Positions 18,300 to 26,630 of a stretch of 64,000 nt of DNA are shown here, piece by piece (the stretch's first letter is position 1; every line of letters starts with the position of its first letter). Source of the stretch: Flavobacteriales bacterium. Lineage in GTDB: Bacteria > Bacteroidota > Bacteroidia > Flavobacteriales_C > GCA-002722245. The stretch is from the NCBI GenBank assembly GCA_002722245.1, contig PBLA01000028.1, positions 1 to 64,000 on the forward strand. Reading direction: 5' to 3'. Both the position numbers and the translations under genes were made by a program. Below the pieces are notes generated by a model. That model ran no database searches and was not told the DNA's origin. It saw nothing but the letters and a program-made list of their open reading frames with translations.

Positions 18300-20240
18300 T
18301 TATTTTCCGGTAATCTTAAATTCCGTTCTTCTGTTTTTGGCTTTTCCCTCTGTTGAATTATTATCTGCAATGGGTTGATTATCTGCGTACCCCTCATAGG
18401 ACAACCGATCTTTACCAATGTTATGCATGATTAACCATTCATATACAGCGCGCGCTCTGTTCTTAGACAAAGCTAAGTTATGTTCTTTCCCTCCTTGGTT
18501 ATCTGTATGCCCTCCTATTTCAATTTTCAAGGTTGGATTTTTATCGAGATATTCCTTTAATTTCATTAATTCAACTTCACTTTCTGTTTCTAAACTATAT
18601 TCGTCGATTGGAAAAAATATATTTTCAAGGACAACAGATTTTCCTATCTCTATAGGTTGTAATGGGACATCACGCTCAACAGGTTTTAAATTTGAGGCCT
18701 TCTGTAATTCAAAATTTTCAGAGTAAAACAAATACCCCTCGTGCGCTGCATTTAATGCGTATTGTTTCCCGTATGGCAAACAAACCAAAAACCGTCCTGC
18801 ACCATTGGCTGTTGATTCTACAACTTTTTCTCCTTTATCTAACTCTATAAGTTCAAAGTGTGCACTTAATGGAAGCGTGGTTTTTGCATCATAAACTTTT
18901 CCCTTCATGTATGTGACAGGCTTTGGCTTATAGTCTTCGGGTAATTCAAATTTATATATATCCCAATCTCCATAACCTCCCTCTCGATCGGAAGTCATGT
19001 AGGCATAATTCCCCATAGCATCAACTGTGAAATCAAACTCGTCTTTGGAGGTATTGATTGGGAAACCAAGATTAACGGGCTTACCCCATGTGCCATCAGA
19101 TTGCTTCTTACTCATAAAAATGTCATTGTCTCCAAGTCCTGGATGGCCATCTGATGAAAAGTACAAGGTTTGTCCATCAGGATGGATAAACACCCCCTCT
19201 TCTCTCCCTGGTGTATTGATTATACCACCAAGGTTTTGAGGCCTAGACCACCCTTTTCCTGTTAATTTTGACACGTAAATATCATTTTCACCATATCCGC
19301 CTGGACGAGTACTGGAAAAATACAGTGTGCGCCCATCGCTACTCATACTGGGTTGCGCATCGTGTGATCGATCGTTCAATTGCGGCCCTAAGTTTTTTGG
19401 GCTACTCCATTTCCCATTCCTTAAAAAGGAAACAAAAATATCACAGCTTCCATGTCCTACTCTCCCTTTACCATAAAATCCATACTGATCACAAATTGTA
19501 AAAAACATGGCATTACCATCAGGAGTAAGCGCGTGTCCTCCCTCATTAACCTCTGTATTTAAAGGTGCTCCAATATTGAATGATTTTCTCCAGTTATCTC
19601 CATACTTAAATGACGCATAAAAATCTTCTTGAAAACCATCATGGTTTCTGTCATCGGGAATTGTTCTTGTGTATATCAGGGTAGACATATCAACAGACAA
19701 AACAGGTAAATACTCGCGTAATTCAGAATTAATATTAGGACCTAGATTTAGTGGTTCAATTTTGTTTGGCTTTTTGAGGGCATTTAACGAAAACTTACAG
19801 GACTCTAAAACATAATTGGCTTTCCATCTAAGCTTTGATTTTGGATGATAATTTTTTAAATACTCTTCGGCTTTTTGCTTTCCTTTTTCATATTGCTGCG
19901 TTTTAAAATATAAATCAGCCAAGTCACAATGTAATCTTGGAATATGATGAGGATTTAAAGCTAAACCTGTCTCCAATACCGTAATTGCCTCGTTGTATTT
20001 AGCTTGTAAAGAAAAAATAACACTCTTTACTTCATATGCTTCAATGAATGAAGGCTCCTTTTTGATGGCTTTATTGAGTAAGGGAAGGGCTTGATCAAAG
20101 TACCTCAAATCAAATTTACTTACCGCTTCATTATAGAGTGAAATAATTTTTTTATTGGATGTTGAATGCTGAACTCGTTGCGAAAAAACAACGCTAGAGA
20201 TAAAAATCAACATACCTAACAATGTAATATTTAATTTCAT
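18300..20240 (-). CDS. PorE-like TPR / PD40 propeller / CRD / OmpA protein
   Basis: A 646-residue outer-envelope protein. Order: signal peptide (about 1-20), TPR repeats (about 27-140), WD40-like PD40 beta-propeller (about 165-425; repeated LYFSSTRPGGYGENDIY-type blades), carboxypeptidase-regulatory-like domain (about 435-515), and an OmpA C-terminal peptidoglycan-binding domain (about 525-646; IEIGGHTDNQG, LSKNRARAVYEWL, NRRTEFKI). This is the architecture of PorE, the T9SS component that tethers the system to peptidoglycan, but many Bacteroidota carry several such paralogues, so equivalence is not proven. Sitting next to two T9SS cargo proteases makes a T9SS link plausible. The HsdR-N-like gene follows after 7 nt. 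Confidence 0.88.
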   Translation of the reverse strand: MKLNITLLGMLIFISSVVFSQRVQHSTSNKKIISLYNEAVSKFDLRYFDQALPLLNKAIKKEPSFIEAYEVKSVIFSLQAKYNEAITVLETGLALNPHHIPRLHCDLADLYFKTQQYEKGKQKAEEYLKNYHPKSKLRWKANYVLESCKFSLNALKKPNKIEPLNLGPNINSELREYLPVLSVDMSTLIYTRTIPDDRNHDGFQEDFYASFKYGDNWRKSFNIGAPLNTEVNEGGHALTPDGNAMFFTICDQYGFYGKGRVGHGSCDIFVSFLRNGKWSSPKNLGPQLNDRSHDAQPSMSSDGRTLYFSSTRPGGYGENDIYVSKLTGKGWSRPQNLGGIINTPGREEGVFIHPDGQTLYFSSDGHPGLGDNDIFMSKKQSDGTWGKPVNLGFPINTSKDEFDFTVDAMGNYAYMTSDREGGYGDWDIYKFELPEDYKPKPVTYMKGKVYDAKTTLPLSAHFELIELDKGEKVVESTANGAGRFLVCLPYGKQYALNAAHEGYLFYSENFELQKASNLKPVERDVPLQPIEIGKSVVLENIFFPIDEYSLETESEVELMKLKEYLDKNPTLKIEIGGHTDNQGGKEHNLALSKNRARAVYEWLIMHNIGKDRLSYEGYADNQPIADNNSTEGKAKNRRTEFKITGK

Positions 20241-20308
20241 TTTAATTCGTTTATAAAGTACTTACAATTCCCGTTCCTAACTATTAAATTAGGAAATCTA
20301 TTCTTAAA

Positions 20309-21298
20309 TCAGAGGTTGGACGAACATTTAAATGCTTTCCAACGATTTGAGTAAAGATCCATATCTACTACTAATTCTTTTCGAGAATATTGCTCTATTT
20401 CAAACACACCTTTTGTTCTTTCCTCTAAAACCTCATAACGTTCCAAGGTTAAAAAAGTAGCAGCTATTATGTAATTCACTGGAAATAGGAAGGCTTTTTT
20501 ATGAGATTCTTTGTAATTCGCAGACGCTAAAAGCTTCTTAAATAGAAGAACTTCTTTTTTAAAGCTTTTCTTCTTTTTATCAACTGCAACAATTGGATTA
20601 GCAAGCGTTTGCCTACCTTCTAAAAAATCTTCCCTTACATCAAAAAGATCATCAAGGTATTGGGCTACACCACCCAATTGATATAGAAAGACCTCCTCCT
20701 CTTTTGTTGGTTTTTTATTTAACATATTACACATGCAAAACACGGTAGAGGCTCCTTTTTCAAATCCAATTCGCTTAATTTCCCTCCATGGCAATGGTTT
20801 TGTTGACACTAATCTTTTGCTCTCTAATTGTGCTTCAAATACACGTTGAGCCTGCGTCAAATACAATGGAATATCTTGAACATATTTCTGGATCCTTGAT
20901 GAAAATTCGCTAAACAAACGTTCTATTTCAGTTTCTGCCACATACGTTAAGGGGTGATTAACAAGAGATTGTATTTTTTGTCCTGGCAAATTTACCTTAT
21001 CAAAAAAGTCATCATACAAAGGTGCCAATGCACTTATATTTACAATGGCTTTCAATTCATTATCTTGAATTCGATCTCCACGTAATAAACAAAATCCTGC
21101 CGTCCACATGGTTTGAATACGCACATAATCACGCATTCTCTTTTGATTCTCACTATCTATGAGTTGATTCCAATTTGGAAAAAATGGTTTTATCTCTTCA
21201 AGCAATTCAGAATAGTATCGCTCTGTTCTTCTGAAATCGTGAAAGAGTTTGTAATAAAAACGGAAATAGCGTAAAAGATTATAAATCGATTTAAGCAT
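20309..21298 (-). CDS. Class I isoprenoid biosynthesis-type enzyme (copy A)
   Basis: A 329-residue, all-helical protein with two aspartate-rich motifs of class I isoprenoid enzymes (terpene, prenyl and squalene synthases): DDFFD at residues 96-100 and DDLFD at 216-220 followed by ED at 223-224. In the superfamily these bind the Mg2+ ions that hold the diphosphate. Between them is EKGAS (180-184). No signal peptide or clear transmembrane helix is seen. The start overlaps the end of copy B by 8 nt, so the two are co-translated and may form a heteromer. Substrate and product are unknown; the rest of the sequence does not match a textbook FPP or phytoene synthase. Both motifs look intact. Confidence 0.78.
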   Translation of the reverse strand: MLKSIYNLLRYFRFYYKLFHDFRRTERYYSELLEEIKPFFPNWNQLIDSENQKRMRDYVRIQTMWTAGFCLLRGDRIQDNELKAIVNISALAPLYDDFFDKVNLPGQKIQSLVNHPLTYVAETEIERLFSEFSSRIQKYVQDIPLYLTQAQRVFEAQLESKRLVSTKPLPWREIKRIGFEKGASTVFCMCNMLNKKPTKEEEVFLYQLGGVAQYLDDLFDVREDFLEGRQTLANPIVAVDKKKKSFKKEVLLFKKLLASANYKESHKKAFLFPVNYIIAATFLTLERYEVLEERTKGVFEIEQYSRKELVVDMDLYSNRWKAFKCSSNL

Positions 21299-22280
21299 TG
21301 GAAATTGAGAGCTTTACCATTTTATACCAATTTGATTTATCCTCCATATCACAAATTAATTGTTTTCGTTCTAATTTTTGGATATCAAACACTCCTCCAT
21401 TTTGTTTTTGAAGTTGAATATACTGTTGCCCACATAAGGTTCCTCCATTTACCATAAGCATCAATTCACGAATAAAAGTATGCTTATGAATAACATTATA
21501 GTTTAGGTTTAAAAACAAATCCTTAAGTTTCTTAACCTCAATTTCATACCTGTTAAAAACAACATTAAAATCAGAATCAAACTTTGTAGCTATGGTGTTT
21601 ACACCTTCTTCCAAATCATCCCATAGATCAAATAAATCATCCAACAATTGGCCAACGGCTCCAAGTTGATATAATGCCTCCTCTTCTCCTTCAATGAGTG
21701 GATGTTTTAAAATACTCCTGAATAGAAGTGCGCTGTACCCTCCTTTCTCAAAAGCAATTTTCTCTACCTCCTCAAAAGACAAGTTGGGGTTTAAAAGCTT
21801 TTTACTTTCCTCCTGTCCGTAATACAAGCCTTCAAAATATTGAGCAAACAAAGCGGGGTTTGGTAAATTTCTGTAGACCTCTTTAAGTAAATGAATAAAC
21901 AAACCTTCTAAAGGTGTTTTAGGGACAAAGTTCGAAGGAGCCTTCATCAGTGCTTTGATTTCATCTCCTGACAGGTTGTTTTTATCAAAGAAGTCATCAT
22001 ACAGAGGAAGGCATGCACAAAAATACACACAAGCTTTAAGTTCTTTCTCTGATATAGATCTTCCTGCTAAACCACAAAGGCTATAATCTAAGAGTGAATG
22101 GACTTGCACATATTGAGTCATGCGTAATTCAAAATCCTTTTTTTGTATAATCGCTTTCCATTTTGGGTCTTTGACAATTTCCTTTTTTAATTCAGATAAT
22201 GTACGATTAATGGCTTTCACTCGAATATAAGTTCGAGGAAGGATAATGAAATAATGTAAAAAATTAAAAAATGGTCGCAT
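21291..22280 (-). CDS. Class I isoprenoid biosynthesis-type enzyme (copy B)
   Basis: Also exactly 329 residues and clearly paralogous to copy A: DDFFD at 95-99, FEKGGYS around 177-183, and DDLFD at 214-218 followed by DD at 221-222. The surrounding phrases PLYDDFFDK and QLG..GQ.LDDLFD are shared with copy A. It is the first gene of the pair and is divergent from a LytTR response regulator across 110 nt, a layout that often means local regulation. I infer a class I prenyl- or terpene-type reaction (head-to-tail, head-to-head or cyclisation); none can be chosen from the sequence alone. Confidence 0.78.
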   Translation of the reverse strand: MRPFFNFLHYFIILPRTYIRVKAINRTLSELKKEIVKDPKWKAIIQKKDFELRMTQYVQVHSLLDYSLCGLAGRSISEKELKACVYFCACLPLYDDFFDKNNLSGDEIKALMKAPSNFVPKTPLEGLFIHLLKEVYRNLPNPALFAQYFEGLYYGQEESKKLLNPNLSFEEVEKIAFEKGGYSALLFRSILKHPLIEGEEEALYQLGAVGQLLDDLFDLWDDLEEGVNTIATKFDSDFNVVFNRYEIEVKKLKDLFLNLNYNVIHKHTFIRELMLMVNGGTLCGQQYIQLQKQNGGVFDIQKLERKQLICDMEDKSNWYKMVKLSISNA

Positions 22281-22390
22281 ACATTAAACTCATCCCCAAA
22301 GTAACTGAATCTTCTTGGTTTTATAAACTTTGAGCCTATTATATTGCGAAACCTTTTCCACAATTAGCGTAGAAAGTGTAAAACATTTAC

Positions 22391-23080
22391 ATGAATTGTG
22401 TAATCATCGATGACGATCCCATACAGCACACTATTTTATCTCAATATATTGAAGAAATTGAAGATATTGAATGCATAGGTTTCTTTAAAAATCCGATTGA
22501 ATTTTTAAAAGTTCAAAACAAGCACTCGTTTGATTTCATTATTTTGGATGTAGAAATGCCAAAAATGAGCGGAGTTGATTTATTGGAATCCTTTACCTCA
22601 CCAATTAATGTTCTGGTGATGTCCTCCAAATCTCAGTATGCGATTGAAGTCATCAACCACAATGTTCTGGGGTATTTATTAAAGCCTGTAAAATTTGTTG
22701 ATTTTATGAAAATGATGAATAAAATAAAATCAAAGCTATCAATCTTAACACCGCATCATCTAGAGGAAAACAACACTCTTTTTATAAAGAGCAATGGTAT
22801 GCTCCACAAGCTTAATTATTCAGAAATCACACATATTGAAGCCGCTGTTGATTACATTGAAGTTTTTACCCTAGATAAAAAATATCTTGTACACTCATCC
22901 ATGAATAAAACGGAAGAAAAGTTACCAAGTGATATTTTCTTTCGTATTCATCGATCTACGATTATCAATGTTAATCACATCCAACGAATTGATAAGGAAT
23001 TTATTGAAATTGGTGAACACACTGTTAAAATTGCCCCCAGCAGAAAGGATTCATTTAAAACATTCATTAACAGCCTCTAA
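22391..23080 (+). CDS. LytTR-family response regulator
   Basis: A 229-residue two-domain regulator. The receiver domain (1 to about 120) has the acidic pair in IIDDDP, phosphoacceptor D53 in ILDVEMPKMSG, and conserved Lys in YLLKPV. The LytTR DNA-binding domain (about 130-229) shows FIKSNG, YIEAAVDYIEVFT-type and FFRIHRSTIINV motifs. No sensor kinase of the LytS/YehU type is adjacent. It is divergent from the isoprenoid pair and convergent with bioD (19 nt between stops). Regulation of the isoprenoid pair is a reasonable guess; I did not identify a binding-site repeat in the 110-nt gap. Confidence 0.9.
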   Translation: MNCVIIDDDPIQHTILSQYIEEIEDIECIGFFKNPIEFLKVQNKHSFDFIILDVEMPKMSGVDLLESFTSPINVLVMSSKSQYAIEVINHNVLGYLLKPVKFVDFMKMMNKIKSKLSILTPHHLEENNTLFIKSNGMLHKLNYSEITHIEAAVDYIEVFTLDKKYLVHSSMNKTEEKLPSDIFFRIHRSTIINVNHIQRIDKEFIEIGEHTVKIAPSRKDSFKTFINSL

Positions 23081-23099
23081 CACTCAGACTTAAAGTGAC

Positions 23100-23714
23100 T
23101 TAAATAAAAATATAATCCCTAGAGTAACGGGTGATTAAATCTTTTGTGAATTCATATTCCTCTTTTATTCTTCCCAAAAGCGGCACCTTTGTAGCCTTTA
23201 ATATCACCTCTTCAGATGATGGATTGGGTTCTCCATTAAATATAATACCAAGGACATTTACTCCACTGCCTTCAAGGACCTTGAGCGTGAGAAGTGTATG
23301 ATTAATACTGCCTAAATAGTTTCTGGAAACAATAACGACCTCAGCACCCCAGTTTTTAGCTAAATCAAACATAGTTTCCCCTTTGTAGTTGAATGGAACA
23401 AGCAAACCTCCTGCTCCCTCAATTACTAATGTATTTTGGGTCTCTGGCACCTTTAAACGCCCCCAATGTATTTTAACGTCCTCTACCTCGGCCGCATGAT
23501 GTGGTGAAGCAGGTGTTTTTAAACGATAAGCCTCAGGGTGAAAAACTGTTTGTTTGGACTCTACTAGCCTTTTAACACGCTCCGTATCCGTTAAATCAAG
23601 ACTTCCGCACTGAATCGGCTTCCAATAGTCAGCCTGAAGAGCCTCGGTGAGAATAGCCGAAATGATTGTTTTCCCTACATCTGTCCCTATTCCTGTTACA
23701 AAAACCTTTCTCAT
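23100..23714 (-). CDS. bioD: Dethiobiotin synthetase BioD
   Basis: A 204-residue ATP-dependent carboxylase that closes the ureido ring of dethiobiotin from 7,8-diaminopelargonate and CO2, the penultimate step of biotin synthesis. The N-terminal P-loop is the BioD form, FVTGIGTDVGKT (residues 5-16), followed by YWKPIQCG (30-37) and the EGAGGLLVPF motif (about 99-108). Length is slightly shorter than the E. coli enzyme (about 225). Other bio genes are not in the window, so the pathway is split in this genome or continues elsewhere. The next gene upstream, an FKBP lipoprotein, ends 22 nt away and may share a transcript. Confidence 0.93.
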   Translation of the reverse strand: MRKVFVTGIGTDVGKTIISAILTEALQADYWKPIQCGSLDLTDTERVKRLVESKQTVFHPEAYRLKTPASPHHAAEVEDVKIHWGRLKVPETQNTLVIEGAGGLLVPFNYKGETMFDLAKNWGAEVVIVSRNYLGSINHTLLTLKVLEGSGVNVLGIIFNGEPNPSSEEVILKATKVPLLGRIKEEYEFTKDLITRYSRDYIFI

Positions 23715-23736
23715 ATAGACACTTAAAGTTAATACT

Positions 23737-24615
23737 TTAATTCACTTTTTTAAGCGATAACTCATAAACAATTGGTGTTCTTGGGGGAACAATACCTGTT
23801 GATGAACCCTGAACACCAAAACCAAGCCAAGAAGGAATGAGTAAGAGAACACGGTCACCCTCTCTCATCATGGATAATGCCTCTTCAATTCCTTTAATAA
23901 CTTGTAATTCGTTTCCTAAATAAAACTCTTGAACACCATTTTTGAGTTGAGAGGTGGAATTAAACTCTTCTCCAGATAAAAATCGACCTGTGTATTGTAA
24001 TTCCACTCTTTTCCCAAATCCTGCCTCCTCTCCTTTTCCTCTTTGTAAAAAACAATATCGTAGCCCTGTAATGGTTTCCTCTACTGAAATATTATGCTGG
24101 GACTGAAATTCATCCATAACCATCTCCTCTCTTAGAACATCAAAGTCTTTTGTTTCTGTTCTGTTAATCCATTCTACGAACTTTTTTCTAGCTGCCAAAA
24201 ACTCTTCAATATCATAGATACTATCAATTTGAATTTGCGCGAAGAGTAGCGCTGTATCGGGCATTCCTCGAATAGCAAGAATACCGTCCAACTCCTCTTT
24301 TAATTTTGAAACAGGGAATATAGCAGAGGCAATTTCTTTTTCATTAATTAAACTTAGAGCTTCTAATAATCCGCCGGATTCATAAACATCATTCACTTTC
24401 AATAATATTCGTGAAGCATCAACCTCCTCTCCCTTAAAGTTTTTTAGACTGTATTTGAATTGAAGGTAATTGTTTTTTTGAATTCTTTTTTTACCTTCTT
24501 CAATGGTTTCAAGCTTGAAAAATAGTCCGCTGCTTTGTTTGGAGTACCCTTTAAAAGGATGATCACACGCTGTTAGGACAACGATCAAAACCAAAATTTT
24601 AAAACCTCTTCTCAT
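23737..24615 (-). CDS. Tandem FKBP-type peptidyl-prolyl isomerase lipoprotein
   Basis: A 292-residue lipoprotein with signal LVLIVVLTAC and C17 as the lipidated cysteine. The C-terminal domain (about 190-292) is a recognisable FKBP isomerase: GKRVELQYTGRFLSGEEFNST, VIKGIEEALSMMREGDRVLLLIPS, and PRTPIVYELSL. The N-terminal half (about 45-140) has weaker FKBP-like traits (LQFKYSLKNFKGEEVDAS, SGGLLEALSLI), suggesting a second, degenerate domain. It probably assists folding of exported proteins on the periplasmic side. Its start overlaps the stop of the upstream FKBP gene by 4 nt, forming an nrnA-FKBP-FKBP operon. Confidence 0.85.
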   Translation of the reverse strand: MRRGFKILVLIVVLTACDHPFKGYSKQSSGLFFKLETIEEGKKRIQKNNYLQFKYSLKNFKGEEVDASRILLKVNDVYESGGLLEALSLINEKEIASAIFPVSKLKEELDGILAIRGMPDTALLFAQIQIDSIYDIEEFLAARKKFVEWINRTETKDFDVLREEMVMDEFQSQHNISVEETITGLRYCFLQRGKGEEAGFGKRVELQYTGRFLSGEEFNSTSQLKNGVQEFYLGNELQVIKGIEEALSMMREGDRVLLLIPSWLGFGVQGSSTGIVPPRTPIVYELSLKKVN

Positions 24616-25145
24616 TCATTAACATTCTTTACAGTAAGATTATATATTACTGTGGATAAAGGAGGAATTTTTTCAGTATCGCCACTAATTCCGTGCGCTC
24701 TATGTGAGGGTAAAATTATAATTGCTTTTGATCCTGATTTCAGCAATTTAATCGCTTCATGTAAACCACTTTCTTTCTCTGAATTAGCCACTCTGAATTC
24801 ATCCAGTTTTTTTTGTGTGGTGTATAAGGTATCTCCATTAATCTTTGTTACAACATAATCAACAACAACATGCTGTCCATCTTGAATTTGCTCTCCTTTC
24901 CCTGATTGATAAATGTAATAGTAAACACCTGTTTCTGTTTGTTGAGCGGGTATTTGATGTCTTTTTAAATACCCCTTAATTTGAGCTTCTTCTTTTTGTG
25001 TAGAATTTATTAAGGCTTTTTCAATAATTTTATTTCGCTCTTCCTTTGACATCCCTTCTAAAGGATCAACATCATGAGACTCTCCTGAGGAATTATCGCA
25101 TCCGAAGACTACAACAATCAAACATATCCAGAAAGCTTTATGCAT
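24612..25145 (-). CDS. FKBP-type peptidyl-prolyl isomerase lipoprotein, GldI-like
   Basis: About 177 residues from the chosen ATG at 25145. The N-terminus MHKAFWICLIVVVFGCDNSS is a lipoprotein signal with C16 lipidated. A charged linker (EEAQIKGYLKRHQ) is followed by an FKBP domain (about 80-175; VVVDYVVTKINGDTLYTT, HEAIKLLKSGSKAIIILPS, PPLSTVIYNLTV). Size, layout and position beside an nrnA-type gene resemble GldI, the gliding-motility-associated isomerase of flavobacteria, but other gliding genes are absent here, so I leave the symbol blank. The longer frame (from 25190) adds a basic leader overlapping nrnA and hides the signal peptide; the ATG at 25145 overlaps the nrnA stop by 8 nt. Confidence 0.82.
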   Translation of the reverse strand: MHKAFWICLIVVVFGCDNSSGESHDVDPLEGMSKEERNKIIEKALINSTQKEEAQIKGYLKRHQIPAQQTETGVYYYIYQSGKGEQIQDGQHVVVDYVVTKINGDTLYTTQKKLDEFRVANSEKESGLHEAIKLLKSGSKAIIILPSHRAHGISGDTEKIPPLSTVIYNLTVKNVNE

Positions 25146-26118
25146 GAATGTTTTTTTTGAATTTTTCAATCGCATCCTCAAGACTATCACTACTCATTCC
25201 ACCAGCGGCATTAATATGCCCTCCTCCATTAAAGTGTGTTCTCGCAAATTTATTCACATCGAAATCGTCTTTAGACCTAAACGAAATCTTAATGATATTC
25301 TTGTCTTCTCGAAAAAAAGCAGCGCATTTAATGTGAGGCATTGATAAACCATAGTTAACGATTCCTTCCGTATCTCCTTTTTGAATATTAAAGGTTTTAT
25401 GATCCTCTTTTGTGATTTTAAACAACGCTGTTTTTTGATTATCCAAAACTTCCATATTCATTAGGCAATGCCCGAGAAGTTTTAATCTTCTTTTTGTGTT
25501 GCTATCGTATATACGACGATGCACCATACTATGATCTGCCCCTTTTTTTATTAACTCCCCTGCCACTCTATGAGTATTTGGTGTGGTTGACGGAAATCGA
25601 AACGAACCTGTATCCGTCATTATTCCACAATATAAAGCCTCTCCTAGGTCTCCATCAATTAATTCCTCATCGCCTAAACGTTCGATAAATTCATACACCA
25701 TTTCAGCCGTAGAGCTAGCTGTGGTTTCACTAATCATAAGATCTGCGAAATCATCGGGTTGTTGATGATGATCGATCATTACTTTTTTACCTGAGGCATC
25801 TTGAACTAAATCGCCCACTTCCTCTATTCTATGAAGCGCATTAAAATCTAAACAAAATAACACTTCCGCCTCCTTTGCACGTGCTTTTATTGATTCATTG
25901 TCTTCCCCCCAGGTCAGTACCTCATCATTCCCTTTTATCCAACGTAAAAAAGCAGGATATTCTGTTGGTGCCACTACAGTAACTTTACAACCTTTCTTTT
26001 TCAGCACACCTGCTAAACCGAGAGAGGACCCCATTGCATCGCCATCGGGATTTTTATGCGTTACAATAAACACAGCGGGTTGACGGTTTAAAATAGATTT
26101 TAATTCCTGAAACTTCAT
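25138..26118 (-). CDS. nrnA: DHH-family phosphoesterase NrnA (oligoribonuclease / pAp phosphatase)
   Basis: A 326-residue DHH/DHHA1 protein. Manganese-site motifs are visible: VTHKNPDGDAMGSS (about 20-33), FCLDFN (92-97), MIDHHQQPDDF (about 114-124, the DHH motif) and GIMTDTGSFRF (about 169-179). The C-terminal DHHA1 domain contains FNGGGHINAAGG (about 296-307). Family members degrade 2-5 nt RNAs to mononucleotides and remove the 3' phosphate of pAp, linking RNA turnover to sulfur metabolism. It is the first gene of the nrnA-FKBP-FKBP operon. A weak -7-like element, one mismatch from TAnnTTTG, lies at 26123-26130. Confidence 0.92.
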   Translation of the reverse strand: MKFQELKSILNRQPAVFIVTHKNPDGDAMGSSLGLAGVLKKKGCKVTVVAPTEYPAFLRWIKGNDEVLTWGEDNESIKARAKEAEVLFCLDFNALHRIEEVGDLVQDASGKKVMIDHHQQPDDFADLMISETTASSTAEMVYEFIERLGDEELIDGDLGEALYCGIMTDTGSFRFPSTTPNTHRVAGELIKKGADHSMVHRRIYDSNTKRRLKLLGHCLMNMEVLDNQKTALFKITKEDHKTFNIQKGDTEGIVNYGLSMPHIKCAAFFREDKNIIKISFRSKDDFDVNKFARTHFNGGGHINAAGGMSSDSLEDAIEKFKKNIHA

Positions 26119-26246
26119 AGCACGAAAATAAGGATTTAAGAGGCTGGAAAAAGCGATGTTGAAAAATTGTTCTTCCTTCTGTTTTATAAGTTGCTCACCC
26201 CCTTTTCAATATAACTCCCTTATAAATCATAAGGTAAATACAATAA

Positions 26247-26272
26247 AAAAGCGCTATCGAAATCGATAGCGC
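26247..26272 (-). terminator. Rho-independent terminator of rpmB
   Basis: A perfect 10-bp stem (26251-26260 with 26263-26272, GCGCTATCGA/TCGATAGCGC) with a two-base loop is followed on the minus strand by T6. It lies 26 nt past the rpmB stop. Confidence 0.93.
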
Positions 26273-26297
26273 TTTTCATTTAAAACGTATATATCTC

Positions 26298-26534
26298 TTA
26301 TTTCAAGAACCCTGCTGCTTTTGCTTCTTTCATAGCAACTTCGATTCCTTTTTTATCAATCTCTCTTAAACCAGCCTTTGAGACTCTAAGTTTCACCCAC
26401 TCGCTCGTACTTGGTACGAAAAACTTCTTATCGAATAAGTTTGGTTCGAAAGTTCTTTTGGTTCTATTCAATGCATGCGATACATTGTTTCCAGTGATCA
26501 CTTTCTTTCCTGTAATTTGACAAACTTTAGACAT
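26298..26534 (-). CDS. rpmB: 50S ribosomal protein L28
   Basis: A 78-residue, basic ribosomal protein with the L28 signature [11 protein letters not shown] followed by [18 protein letters not shown] and a C-terminal helical segment ending AAGFLK. It belongs to the large ribosomal subunit. In many Bacteroidota rpmB is followed by rpmG, a DUF4295 gene and ftsY; here it stands alone between its own promoter and a strong terminator, so that cluster has been separated in this lineage. It shares an upstream TATnTTTGCACTCC-like segment with rpsO in this window. Confidence 0.97.
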   Translation of the reverse strand: MSKVCQITGKKVITGNNVSHALNRTKRTFEPNLFDKKFFVPSTSEWVKLRVSKAGLREIDKKGIEVAMKEAKAAGFLK

Positions 26535-26560
26535 GGCTAAATTTCTTTAAAAATAAATAG

Positions 26561-26573
26561 GAGTGCAAAAATA
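26561..26573 (-). promoter_or_regulatory. Promoter -7 element of rpmB with GCACTCC start segment
   Basis: On the minus strand TATTTTTG (26573-26566) fits the Bacteroidota -7 consensus TAnnTTTG, and it runs straight into CACTC, as upstream of rpsO. It lies 31 nt before the rpmB ATG. No TTG -33 box is seen at the usual 17-23 nt distance. Confidence 0.7.
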
Positions 26574-26630
26574 TGTAATTATTTCTAATTGGTAAAGTTT
26601 TTTCTAAAAAAATTGACTGTATTGAGCAAA

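Noticed and set aside
17846-18418. Possible type I restriction system
   Set aside because: Only an N-terminal HsdR-like domain of about 148 residues is present; no methylase, specificity subunit or restriction helicase is adjacent. Stand-alone forms are common in Bacteroidota.
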